Assembly: GCA_900543395.1 (NCBI GenBank) | Contig: UQQT01000035.1 | Location: 1-25,219, forward strand | Reading direction: 5' to 3' | Origin: an uncultured Oscillospiraceae bacterium | GTDB taxonomy: Bacteria > Bacillota > Clostridia > Oscillospirales > Acutalibacteraceae | Length of the DNA stretch: 25,219 nucleotides | In this document: piece after piece, positions 13,315-20,951 of the stretch | Layout: each line of letters begins with the position of its first letter | Position numbering within the stretch: the first letter of the stretch is position 1 | Program-made: the position numbers and the translations under genes | The notes under the pieces: generated by a model | Told to the model about the DNA's origin: nothing | Seen by the model: only the letters and a program-made list of their open reading frames with translations | Database searches by the model: none

Positions 13315-14361
13315 ATGAAAAAGATAGGCGTTGCCGTAGTCGGTTACGGCGGTATGGGCGGTTATCATGCCGATAAGATAAGCAAAATGGAGAAGTTCGA
13401 GCTTCTCGGCGTTTTTGATATAAATGACGCAAGACGCAAGGTCGCCGACGAAAAGGGATTTTATTTCTATAATTCGTTCGAGGATGTTCTTAACGACGAA
13501 CGAGTTGAACTGATTGTCTGCGCGGCGTTTAACGACTGTCATAAGGATATTGCAATTAAAGCCATGCGAGCGGGCAAGAATATTATTTCCGAAAAGCCCG
13601 TAACACTGTGCAGTGAAGATCTCGAGGAAATGATCGCAGTATCAAACGAGACCGGCATGCTTTTCACCGTTCATCAGAACAGACGCTGGGACAACGATTA
13701 CAGAACGATAAAAAATATTTATGATAAAGGCGAATTGGGCAAGGTTCACGCGATTGATTCCAAGGTTTACGGTTCGCGCGGTATTCCCGGAGACTGGCGC
13801 AGAGAGAAACAGCACGGCGGCGGAATGGTTCTCGACTGGGGTGTTCATCTGCTCGATCAGATTCTCATGCTCAATGAGAATAAAAAAATGATAAGCGTGT
13901 ACGCGACTGTAACGAACGTTACGAACGACGAGGTTGACGACGGATTCAGAGCCGTTATTAAATTCGAGGACGGTCCCGAGTGTCTTGTCGAGGTATTTAC
14001 GAATAATTTTATCGAGGCTCCGAGATGGTATATGGCGGGCGAGAACGGCACCGCGATTATCGAGGACTGGGATCTCAACGGCAAGATTGTTATGATTAAA
14101 GACTGGGATAAGATAGACGCAGTTCCCGTTCAGGCGGGAGCGGGTATTACAAAAACCATGGCTCCGAGAACGGACGAGACAATTAAGGAATTCCCGCTTG
14201 AAAAGATTTACGTCGACTGGACGGATTATTATACGAATATTTACGACGTAATAAGAAACGGTGCAAAGCCTTTAATTACGCACGACCAGCAGCGCAGACT
14301 TATGAAATTAATGGAAGCCATATTTGAGTCGGCTGAAAAGAACGAAGTTATTTACTTCTAA
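13315..14361 (+). CDS. Gfo/Idh/MocA-family NAD(P)-dependent oxidoreductase
   Basis: A 348-residue soluble dehydrogenase. The Rossmann nucleotide-binding loop is GVAVVGYGGMGGYHADKI (residues 5-22). The consensus EKPVTL (E93-K94-P95) carries the active-site lysine. The substrate-binding segment includes GGGMVLDWGVHLLDQ, with the conserved Asp and His. The family oxidises or reduces sugars, inositols and related polyols. The ATG at 13315 follows GGAGGG by 8 nt. A longer frame beginning at 13282 overlaps the promoter and is not used. It diverges from the fucosidase gene, which suggests a role in a glycan or sugar derivative pathway; the substrate is unknown. Confidence 0.9.
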   Translation: MKKIGVAVVGYGGMGGYHADKISKMEKFELLGVFDINDARRKVADEKGFYFYNSFEDVLNDERVELIVCAAFNDCHKDIAIKAMRAGKNIISEKPVTLCSEDLEEMIAVSNETGMLFTVHQNRRWDNDYRTIKNIYDKGELGKVHAIDSKVYGSRGIPGDWRREKQHGGGMVLDWGVHLLDQILMLNENKKMISVYATVTNVTNDEVDDGFRAVIKFEDGPECLVEVFTNNFIEAPRWYMAGENGTAIIEDWDLNGKIVMIKDWDKIDAVPVQAGAGITKTMAPRTDETIKEFPLEKIYVDWTDYYTNIYDVIRNGAKPLITHDQQRRLMKLMEAIFESAEKNEVIYF

Positions 14362-14379
14362 AATTTGAATATAAAAAAG

Positions 14380-14416
14380 GCGGTTACCGATTTTTTACGG
14401 AAACCGCTGTTTTTTT
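14380..14416 (+). terminator. Terminator of the Gfo/Idh/MocA gene
   Basis: GCGGTTACCG pairs with CGGAAACCGC around an 8-nt loop (14380-14407), followed by a seven-T run (14410-14416). The A-run at 14373-14378 could serve the opposite strand (folD) too. Confidence 0.85.
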
Positions 14417-14429
14417 GTTGTTTGATTTG

Positions 14430-15278
14430 TTATTTGATTCTTGATTCTGCCGAGGTGAGCGTGTTTTTAAGAAGCATCGTTATTGTCATGGGACCGACTC
14501 CTCCGGGGACGGGCGTTATCCATGAAGCTTTTTTCGATACGTTTTCGAAATCAACGTCTCCGCACAGCCTGCCCTGTGCGTTTCTGTTCATTCCAACGTC
14601 AATAATAACCGCTCCGTCGGAGACCATATCTTCGGTTAAGAAATTTTCTTTTCCGACTGCTGCGACGATTATGTCGGCTTTTTTTGTAATGTCCGCAATA
14701 TTTCTTGTTTTTGAATGGCATATTGTAACGGTTGCGTTGCTTTGAAGCAGGAGCATAGCCATGGGCTTGCCGACAATATTGCTTCTGCCGATTACAACGC
14801 AGTTTTTGCCGGAAACGTCGATGTCGCAGTATTTGAGCATCTCCATTATTCCCGCGGGGGTGCAGGGGAGAAACTTCTGATTGCCGATAAACAGACGTCC
14901 GCAGTTTACGGGGTGAAACGCGTCTACGTCCTTGTCTGGAGAAATTGCGTTAAGTACAGCATTTTCGTCAATCGAGCCGGGGAGGGGGAGCTGACAGAGT
15001 ATGCCGTCGACGTTGTTATCATTATTGAGTTTATCAATAAGTTCAAGCAGTTCTTTTGTCGTTGTCTCTTCTTTTAACGCATACTCGTATGAGTTGAAAC
15101 CGACCTGTTCGCACGCCTTTTTCTTATTGTTAACATAGACTCTTGAAGCCGGATTGTTTCCTACAATTATAACCGCAAGTCCGGGGGTTACACCCTTTTT
15201 CTTTAATTCGTCCGTTTCATTTTTGATTTTTTCACGAACGCTTGAAGCGATTTCTTTTCCGTCAATCAGTCTGTACAT
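14430..15278 (-). CDS. folD: Methylenetetrahydrofolate dehydrogenase / cyclohydrolase
   Basis: A 282-residue bifunctional enzyme interconverting 5,10-methylene-, methenyl- and 10-formyl-tetrahydrofolate with NADP. Signatures are YVNNK (Y48, K52, equivalent to the catalytic Tyr/Lys of E. coli FolD), DVDAFHPVNCG, the dinucleotide loop GRSNIVGKPMAMLL and the C-terminal ITPVPGGVGPMTI. Two ATGs are possible. The upstream one (15287) abuts AAAGGAG, whereas ATG 15278 is 9 nt from it and gives the normal MYRLIDGKEI start, so I chose 15278. The SD and start lie inside the end of lgt (17-nt overlap), so lgt-folD are co-transcribed and probably translationally coupled. Nothing is missing. Confidence 0.95.
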   Translation of the reverse strand: MYRLIDGKEIASSVREKIKNETDELKKKGVTPGLAVIIVGNNPASRVYVNNKKKACEQVGFNSYEYALKEETTTKELLELIDKLNNDNNVDGILCQLPLPGSIDENAVLNAISPDKDVDAFHPVNCGRLFIGNQKFLPCTPAGIMEMLKYCDIDVSGKNCVVIGRSNIVGKPMAMLLLQSNATVTICHSKTRNIADITKKADIIVAAVGKENFLTEDMVSDGAVIIDVGMNRNAQGRLCGDVDFENVSKKASWITPVPGGVGPMTITMLLKNTLTSAESRIK

Positions 15279-16269
15279 TGCCGTCATCTCCTTTGCTTTC
15301 TGTGTTTGTGGATTCTTCTTTGCTTTCGGAGCCCGAACCGCCTTTGCCGAACGGAACTGCCGTGATAATTCCGTCTCCCATGTCGCCTAATTCGATAGGC
15401 TGCGGATTCTTTGTATACTTTACGAGTTTTACAATGAGCAGAACGGAGCATACCGCAACGAGAATCAGAGACAACAGCTGTGAGGCTCTGAGATTTTCGA
15501 CAATATAAAGACTGTCGGTACGCAGACCTTCAATAATCGTTCTGCCTATGCCGTACCAGATTCCGTAGCATAAAAACAGCTGACCCGAGAATTTACGCGC
15601 TTTTTTGAGGATTATGTAAAGAATTATAAATCCGACGATACACCATATCGATTCGTATAAAAATGTCGGATGTACGGGCTTGTACGGGTCGACTCCTGGG
15701 AGAGAGCTTTGATTTCTTATAATATACGAGCAGACTTTTTCGCTGTACATTCCCCACGGCAGGTCGGTATTCGTACCGAAAGCCTCTTGGTTTGCGAAGT
15801 TGCCCCATCTGCCGATTCCCTGACCTATCAGCAAACTCATTCCCGCAAGGTCGAGCAGATTATAAAAGTTAAGCTTTATAATTTTGCATGTGATGAAAGC
15901 CGCCAGCAGTCCGCCGATTATACCGCCGTATATCGCAAGACCGCCCTCCCATATCTTGAACACGTCTGCAAAATTATTCTTGTAGTTGTCCCATGAGAAA
16001 ATTACATAGTAAGCCCTCGCGCCGATTATACCGCCGAGCATGCCGTAGATGAGCACGTCTACCATTTTTTCAAGGCTCATTTTCCATGTGTACGCGATTC
16101 TGCCGCCGAAGAGAACGGCGAGCAGAAGACCGAATGCGATAATTACGCCGTACCACTTGATGCTGAACATATGTCCGAACATGCTGAATTCGCAGAATAC
16201 GGACGAAACATTAAACGCTTTGTCAAGCGCGGTAAACGTGACCTCCGTTGTATTTTGAAAAAATTTCAT
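15262..16269 (-). CDS. lgt: Prolipoprotein diacylglyceryl transferase
   Basis: A 335-residue, seven-helix-type inner membrane enzyme that moves diacylglycerol from phosphatidylglycerol to the lipobox cysteine of prolipoproteins. The family signature GRWGNFANQEAFG is at 153-165. WEGGLAIYGGIIGG (107-120) is the loop that holds His103 in E. coli; here it is Tyr, as I recall for many Firmicutes. GIGRTIIEGLRTDSL contains the conserved C-terminal Arg. It is longer than usual (about 260-290) because of a hydrophilic Ser/Glu/Lys-rich tail after residue 305. AAAGGAG 7 nt before the ATG fixes the start. Its product would lipidate the lipoprotein encoded at 18427-19239. It overlaps folD. Confidence 0.95.
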   Translation of the reverse strand: MKFFQNTTEVTFTALDKAFNVSSVFCEFSMFGHMFSIKWYGVIIAFGLLLAVLFGGRIAYTWKMSLEKMVDVLIYGMLGGIIGARAYYVIFSWDNYKNNFADVFKIWEGGLAIYGGIIGGLLAAFITCKIIKLNFYNLLDLAGMSLLIGQGIGRWGNFANQEAFGTNTDLPWGMYSEKVCSYIIRNQSSLPGVDPYKPVHPTFLYESIWCIVGFIILYIILKKARKFSGQLFLCYGIWYGIGRTIIEGLRTDSLYIVENLRASQLLSLILVAVCSVLLIVKLVKYTKNPQPIELGDMGDGIITAVPFGKGGSGSESKEESTNTESKGDDGNVQTD

Positions 16270-16330
16270 GTTGATTCTCCTTTTAAGAAAAACCGTTGAT
16301 AAAAAAGAGGGTTAAAATTAAGAATGAAAA

Positions 16331-16491
16331 GGGGACTGTCTCATTCAGATGCAGAAAACGTTTTCTTTGCCCCGAAGCTGTGCATAGGAACCGCGAGCGG
16401 GTAAAAAAATGCTTAAAAGAACAAAAAATTGATATTCAAAAAACAGAAACATATTTTTTGTTCTTCGGGCTGCACCGAATGAGGCAGTTCC
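16331..16491. repeat. 161-bp nested-palindrome element (MITE-like or 3' structure)
   Basis: The ends are imperfect inverted repeats: 16331-16354 (GGGGACTGTCTCATTCAGAT...) against the complement of 16470-16491 (GGAACTGCCTCATTCGGTGC...). Inside are CCCGAAG/CTTCGGG (16371-16377 with 16463-16469) and a perfect 13-bp pair AAGAACAAAAAAT / ATTTTTTGTTCTT (16417-16429 with 16453-16465). No clear target-site duplication is seen. It begins 7 nt after the yebC stop and separates yebC from lgt. Confidence 0.6.
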
Positions 16492-16497
16492 TGTAAA

Positions 16498-17241
16498 TTA
16501 TCCCTCGTAGTCGTCCTCGTTCTCCCAGTTGTGCCAGATAGCCTGAATGTCGTCGTTATCCTCAAACATTTCAATCATCTTGCCCATATTCTTAATCGAA
16601 TCGGGATCGTCGAGACGGGTATATGTAGTCGGGATGTATGCTGCCTCTGCGGAAACGGAAGTGTAGCCCGCCGCCGAAAGTGCGTCGTCTACCGTTCCTA
16701 CGTCGTGTACGCCTGTTCTGATTTCGTAAACATCGTCGTCATCGGAGATAAAGTCCTCCGCGCCCGCTTCGAGAGCCGCTTCCATAAGAGCGTCCTCGTC
16801 AACATCCTCTTTTTCAATGAGAATCTGACCCTTATGCTCAAACATGAACATAACGCATCCGCTGGTACCCATGTTTCCGCCGTATTTATCGAAATAATGA
16901 CGAACGTCGCCTGCTGTACGGTTGCGGTTGTCGGTAAGAGCCTCAACTACGACTGCGATACCGTTGGGACCGTAGCCCTCGTACACAATCTCCTCAAAAT
17001 TGTCAGCGTTTGCGTCGCCTGCGGCTTTTTTGATTATTCTGTCAATGTTGTCGTTGGGAACGTTGGCTGCCTTTGCTTTTGCAATAACGTCCTTGAGTTT
17101 TGAGTTGCCCGCAGGGTCCGGACCGCCCTGCTTAACGGCTACGGCAATCTCTCTGCCTATTTTAGTAAACACCTTAGCTCTGGCGTTATCGGTTTTTTCT
17201 TTCTTCCTCTTAATGGTACTCCATTTGGAATGTCCTGACAT
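16498..17241 (-). CDS. yebC: YebC/TACO1/PmpR-family regulator
   Basis: A 247-residue cytoplasmic protein with the invariant start MSGHSKWSTIKRKKEK, then ARAKVFTKIGREI, DNIDRIIKKA, EIVYEGYGPNGIAVVVEALT, RHYFDKYGGNMGTSGCV and an acidic C-terminus. The length is normal for the family. Members were described as DNA-binding regulators, and more recent work links homologues to translation of difficult sequences. Which role applies here is open. A start three codons earlier (17250) exists, but the family always begins at MSGHSKW, and AAAGGATGAT lies at normal distance from 17241. It has its own promoter at 17275-17303. Confidence 0.93.
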   Translation of the reverse strand: MSGHSKWSTIKRKKEKTDNARAKVFTKIGREIAVAVKQGGPDPAGNSKLKDVIAKAKAANVPNDNIDRIIKKAAGDANADNFEEIVYEGYGPNGIAVVVEALTDNRNRTAGDVRHYFDKYGGNMGTSGCVMFMFEHKGQILIEKEDVDEDALMEAALEAGAEDFISDDDDVYEIRTGVHDVGTVDDALSAAGYTSVSAEAAYIPTTYTRLDDPDSIKNMGKMIEMFEDNDDIQAIWHNWENEDDYEG

Positions 17242-17274
17242 TAATATCATCCTTTATAATAGAATTACCTATAT

Positions 17275-17303
17275 ATTTTATCACTTTTTTATTTTTACGT
17301 CAA
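17275..17303 (-). promoter_or_regulatory. Promoter of yebC
   Basis: Minus strand: TTGACG, 17-nt spacer, TAAAAT with an extended -10 (TGATAAAAT). Confidence 0.75.
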
Positions 17304-17335
17304 CAGATTAATTATGTCACATTCGGCAATTCGCC

Positions 17336-17364
17336 TTGATTTTTTTATTTACACAATGTATAAT
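17336..17364 (+). promoter_or_regulatory. Promoter of the alpha/beta hydrolase gene
   Basis: TTGATT (17336-17341), 17-nt spacer, TATAAT (17359-17364). Confidence 0.7.
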
Positions 17365-17395
17365 ATAGACAGTAATTTAAGCGGGAGGCATTTTA

Positions 17396-18364
17396 ATGGC
17401 TCATAAAAACAAGAAATCGAAGCTTCTTCCCTCCGTTATAAAAACAGCGGTTATCGCCGGCGGAGCATATCTGCTTGTCGGAGAAATCGTATATGAGGGA
17501 GTTTTAAATAAAAAATTTATAAACGCGAGAAAAAACAAATTCCGCGGCATCGAACCCGAGCTTTCGAAATATTATGATAATCCCGACGAGATGAACGGCG
17601 CCGACGCATGGTTTGTTGCAGAGAACCCGGATTTAACAACTCTTGTAAAATCCGACGGCGAGACGATATATTCCAACATAATTCCCGCAAAGGAACCGAG
17701 CGATGTATGGGCGGTTGTTGTTCACGGTTATTCAAGCTGTCCCAGAGGCATGGCTGTACAGGCTAAGGAATTTCACGATATGGGGTATAATGTTCTTCTG
17801 CCCGTTCTTCGCGGACATTATATCGATGAACACGAATACTGCTCAATGGGTTATTACGACAAGGACTATATCATTGCTTGGATTGATTACATCCGCTCTG
17901 TAAACGAGAATGCCCGGATTCTCCTCCTCGGCGTTTCAATGGGAAGCGCTACCGTTATGATGACAACGAGGGAGGAACTTCCCGATAACGTCAAGTGTGT
18001 GATAGCCGACTGCGGTTACACGAGCTGCTGGGACGAATATAAAGAACAAATAGGTGTAATGTTTCATCTCCCCGTTTTTCCGTTCCTTTACGCTATGAAT
18101 ACGGTGTCAAAATTAAGGGGTAATTTCGATTTAAAGAAATGCTCTCCCGTCAGAGCCGTTGCAAAAAGCAAAACGCCTACGCTGTTTATTCACGGTGAAA
18201 AGGACGCTTTTGTTCCGTACCGAATGATGGATGAGGTTTATAACGCATGCTCGGCCCAAAAAGAGAAGCTGTCCGTGCCTGACGCAATGCATGCGGAAAG
18301 TGTGGATGTTCACCCCGAAATGTATTGGGATAAGGTCAAGTCGTTTATAGGCAGATACATTTAA
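17396..18364 (+). CDS. Membrane-anchored alpha/beta hydrolase (YqkD-like)
   Basis: A 322-residue protein with one N-terminal hydrophobic segment (about 13-33) preceded by Lys residues, so probably a membrane anchor with the catalytic domain outside. The alpha/beta hydrolase fold shows VVVHGYSSCPRGM (108-119, oxyanion region), the nucleophile elbow LLLGVSMGSA with Ser181, HGEKDAFVP with Asp270 and the base in PDAMHAES (His299): a complete Ser-Asp-His triad. It resembles the uncharacterised B. subtilis YqkD group of serine hydrolases; the substrate is unknown. GCGGGAGG about 8 nt before the ATG supports the start. It is monocistronic, with its own promoter and a shared terminator downstream. 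Confidence 0.88.
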   Translation: MAHKNKKSKLLPSVIKTAVIAGGAYLLVGEIVYEGVLNKKFINARKNKFRGIEPELSKYYDNPDEMNGADAWFVAENPDLTTLVKSDGETIYSNIIPAKEPSDVWAVVVHGYSSCPRGMAVQAKEFHDMGYNVLLPVLRGHYIDEHEYCSMGYYDKDYIIAWIDYIRSVNENARILLLGVSMGSATVMMTTREELPDNVKCVIADCGYTSCWDEYKEQIGVMFHLPVFPFLYAMNTVSKLRGNFDLKKCSPVRAVAKSKTPTLFIHGEKDAFVPYRMMDEVYNACSAQKEKLSVPDAMHAESVDVHPEMYWDKVKSFIGRYI

Positions 18365-18374
18365 TATTCAGAAT

Positions 18375-18420
18375 AAAACAACACCCCGCTCCGAAATCGG
18401 AACAGGGCGTTGTTTTTTTT
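18375..18420. terminator. Bidirectional terminator between the hydrolase and lipoprotein genes
   Basis: AACAACACCCCGCTCCGA pairs imperfectly with TCGGAACAGGGCGTTGTT around a short AA loop. Eight Ts follow on the plus strand, and A-rich sequence on the left serves the minus strand. Confidence 0.85.
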
Positions 18421-18426
18421 GTTGAA

Positions 18427-19239
18427 TTACTGCTGTGTGAACAGGTTTACAAGGGATGAAACCTTTGTAAAGGAATCAATGCTTACGGGGTCGGGAATTA
18501 TATCAAGGAACGAATCGACATAAAATACGAGCTGTCTTGTGCTGTTTTTATCGTAGAATTCAAGCGCGATAATATTTTTGCCCGAAGAGTAAACGTACAT
18601 GTTTCCGTATTCGGACGCGTATTTCGACTGAACGCACGGCTGTGAATCAAAGGTTGATTCTTTCTCCGAATAATTGTCCATGTTGAGATATGATGTGATG
18701 TCCGCTGTGTTGTTGACAGTTGACATAATATCGTCGAGATTATAATCAGGCATATTCTGCGTGACAATGCCCAAAGAGTTCAGCTGTGCCGTCATATCGT
18801 CTACCGCCTGCTGATTGACAAGAAGAATTTTATTAAGTCTCGTGTTTGCAAGATACGGTTCGCCGTCGTACATAATTACAGCCATGTTGTATCCGTTTAC
18901 GCTTGTGTTCATTCTGAAATTGTCGCCGTCGACTATCATCTGAACGTTTGACTCGTTGCCGTCCGCCGAACGCATTTTACCCGAAATGTAGAACTTTTTT
19001 GACATTAGAATATCTATGACATCCTGCGCGAGATATCCGGACTTTTCAGTCGTTGTTTCGGGGGCTTTTGCTGTCTCCGCTTTCATCGTCGGAGCTGCCG
19101 CCGCGGTTGAAGTTACCGCTGCGGGTTTATTTTCGAAAGTGCCTTGTTCGTCCGTAGTTTTTGACTTCGAGCATCCGGTGAAGCACACAGCTGTGAGCGA
19201 AACCGCCGAAGCAAGCAGAATTGATATTATTCTTTTCAT
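18427..19239 (-). CDS. Secreted lipoprotein of unknown function
   Basis: A 270-residue lipoprotein. The signal is MKRIISILLASAVSLTAVCF, ending in the lipobox FTGC with the lipidated Cys23. An Ala/Thr/Pro linker (about 36-66) follows. The folded part (70-270) has alternating strands such as QMIVDGDNFRMNTSV and AVIMYDGEPYLANTRLNKIL, compatible with a LolA/LppX-like half-barrel. That is a guess from pattern, not an identified family. Another segment, NIIALEFYDKNSTRQLVFYV, is also beta-like. AGGAGG about 7 nt before the ATG is a strong SD. It lies 66 bp downstream of the membrane beta-propeller gene on the same strand, with no obvious promoter or terminator between, so they are probably one operon. 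It is a substrate for Lgt. Confidence 0.85.
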   Translation of the reverse strand: MKRIISILLASAVSLTAVCFTGCSKSKTTDEQGTFENKPAAVTSTAAAAPTMKAETAKAPETTTEKSGYLAQDVIDILMSKKFYISGKMRSADGNESNVQMIVDGDNFRMNTSVNGYNMAVIMYDGEPYLANTRLNKILLVNQQAVDDMTAQLNSLGIVTQNMPDYNLDDIMSTVNNTADITSYLNMDNYSEKESTFDSQPCVQSKYASEYGNMYVYSSGKNIIALEFYDKNSTRQLVFYVDSFLDIIPDPVSIDSFTKVSSLVNLFTQQ

Positions 19240-19305
19240 TTTGTTTCCTCCTGTCGTGTGTTAAACAGTTAAATAATAAAGTCTTTTTATTAACGCATTA
19301 TTAAA

Positions 19306-20769
19306 TTAAGTTATAATTTTACATACCGTTCCGCCTTTTTTATCGGTTTCGAAGTATATGACGCTTCCCGAATACTTGTCGAATCCGACGGACGATACGG
19401 AATCGGAAATTTGCTTTGTTTTTCCCGATTTTAAAATTTCAAAAAGACAGTTTTGTTTGTCCGGCATGGTAAATAAAATCCTGCCGTTTGATGTAATGGC
19501 GTTAAACTTTACATTATTCTCTGTACAAAAGGATTTTTTGTTTTTTGCAAACTCTTTTGCACCGGATAAATTTGTAAAGGTGTAAAACTTTCCGTCATTT
19601 GAAATATTAAAGTCCGATACTTCGTTTTTAACGCATACAGGCTCCTTTTTGTTTTTTATCATGTAAAGAGATTCTGATGAATCTGTAAAGTAGACATACT
19701 TTAAATCGGATGATACCGAAACGTTTGTCACATTTTCGAAAATATCGGTTCTTGCGCAGTTAGAATCGATATATGACAGTGTTTTCTCCTCTGCGAGATA
19801 ATAGTACATGTCGGTAAAATCGTCGGTCGGATATATTTTTATTCCGTGTTTTTCATTTGTAACGATCGGGATATAGTCGTCGGAAAAAACGGGGTATGCG
19901 CCGGTAAACGGGTAGATGATTTTTCTTACAGAGCCCGAAAAACAGATGTATGTTCCGCTGTCGGAGTTGAAGATTATCTGCGTACAGTCGGAATTGAACA
20001 ATATATTCGAGTCCGTTATTTCACTGATTTTATTCTTCTCCTTTCCGTCAGGCGAGACGGAGTAGAGCGTTTTAAATTCCGTGTCGCATGCGTATATGTT
20101 TTCGGCGTTATTTTCGACTCCTACGGGGACGAGTCCCGTTCCTATTTCGCTGACGGAGCCTTTTTTACAGCAGTATAAATTATATGAGAGTCCCGATTCG
20201 TCATAAGAAGAGAATATGACGGTTTTTCCGTCGGGGGAGACGCAGTATTCGTCGGCTGTCTCGGATACGAGAGAGTCCTGACCGGAGATCGAGTTAAGTT
20301 TAAGCGATCCCTCTCTGTCTGTATAGCATACGGCGTTTCCCGACGATGAGAGCGTGAAAGAGGATGAAATGTTATTTGTAATTCTGATTAATCTCTTATT
20401 TCTAACTGCATAGAGCGTATAATATGACGAGCTTTCGTTTTTTGAATATGTAAGAAATACCGTCGTTTTTCCGTCCGCGGAACGTACGGGTTCGCCCGAT
20501 AATTCTCCGTCCGCCTGCTCCGACAGTATTTTTTCGCCGACCGCAATCAACGTTTTTTTGTTTGCCTCGTCCGTAAATACCGCCGTGTTTTTTGTATATG
20601 AACCGGTGACGAATCCTTTTACCGCAATCAGAAATACGATAAGTACAGCCGCCGCTGCGAGAGCGACGGTTCTATTTTTCAATAATTTTTGAATTTTCGG
20701 CAGAACCGAAATTTTCCTGTTTGAATTGTTTTTGACGATTTTTATATCTTCATTTTTTGTCTTTTTCAA
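19306..20769 (-). CDS. Membrane-anchored beta-propeller (TolB/WD40-like) protein, TTG start
   Basis: A 487-residue protein. Residues 1-31 are cytoplasmic and basic, a TM helix spans about 34-50 (TVALAAAAVLIVFLIAV), and the rest is extracytoplasmic. The outer part repeats propeller blades of about 40 residues, such as EPVRSADGKTTVFLTYS, SFTLSSSGNAVCYTDREGSL, EYCVSPDGKTVIFSSYDES and VSSDLKYVYFTDSSESLYMI, the 'SPDGK..I.F' rhythm of TolB-like propellers. The function is unknown; it is probably a surface sensor or scaffold. The start is TTG at 20769: GGAGTG sits 7-9 nt upstream, the promoter is in place, and no in-frame ATG occurs until far into the gene. It is likely the first gene of an operon with the lipoprotein at 18427. 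Confidence 0.85.
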   Translation of the reverse strand: MKKTKNEDIKIVKNNSNRKISVLPKIQKLLKNRTVALAAAAVLIVFLIAVKGFVTGSYTKNTAVFTDEANKKTLIAVGEKILSEQADGELSGEPVRSADGKTTVFLTYSKNESSSYYTLYAVRNKRLIRITNNISSSFTLSSSGNAVCYTDREGSLKLNSISGQDSLVSETADEYCVSPDGKTVIFSSYDESGLSYNLYCCKKGSVSEIGTGLVPVGVENNAENIYACDTEFKTLYSVSPDGKEKNKISEITDSNILFNSDCTQIIFNSDSGTYICFSGSVRKIIYPFTGAYPVFSDDYIPIVTNEKHGIKIYPTDDFTDMYYYLAEEKTLSYIDSNCARTDIFENVTNVSVSSDLKYVYFTDSSESLYMIKNKKEPVCVKNEVSDFNISNDGKFYTFTNLSGAKEFAKNKKSFCTENNVKFNAITSNGRILFTMPDKQNCLFEILKSGKTKQISDSVSSVGFDKYSGSVIYFETDKKGGTVCKIIT

Positions 20770-20801
20770 GTCTTTTCACTCCGAAACATCTGTTATAAGT
20801 T

Positions 20802-20831
20802 ATTATACAGTCATTTGTATGCCGGTGTCAA
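20802..20831 (-). promoter_or_regulatory. Promoter of the propeller-lipoprotein operon
   Basis: Minus strand: TTGACA, 18-nt spacer, TATAAT. Both hexamers are perfect. Confidence 0.8.
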
Positions 20832-20884
20832 CCGACTTATTCTTTGCATTGGTTTGTCGTAAATGTGAAATTTTATTTAAACTA

Positions 20885-20913
20885 TTTACAAACACTTTTT
20901 TTTATATTAATAT
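20885..20913 (+). promoter_or_regulatory. Possible promoter of the secreted repeat-protein gene
   Basis: TTTACA (20885-20890), 17-nt T-rich spacer, TAATAT (20908-20913). The -10 match is weak, and the AT-rich stretch offers alternatives. Confidence 0.4.
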
Positions 20914-20951
20914 ATATGTGTATAAAACTCTTGAGATACGGAGGAATTTTT

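Noticed and set aside
15922..15951. Loss of an essential histidine in Lgt (Tyr in GGLAIYGG)
   Set aside because: To my knowledge the Tyr form is common in Firmicutes Lgt, so it is not evidence of inactivation.
16296..16496. 66-codon plus-strand frame
   Set aside because: It runs through the nested palindromes and is Lys/Arg-rich by chance.
16531..17103. 190-codon plus-strand frame
   Set aside because: It is antisense to yebC; the Val/Cys-rich translation is a codon-bias shadow.
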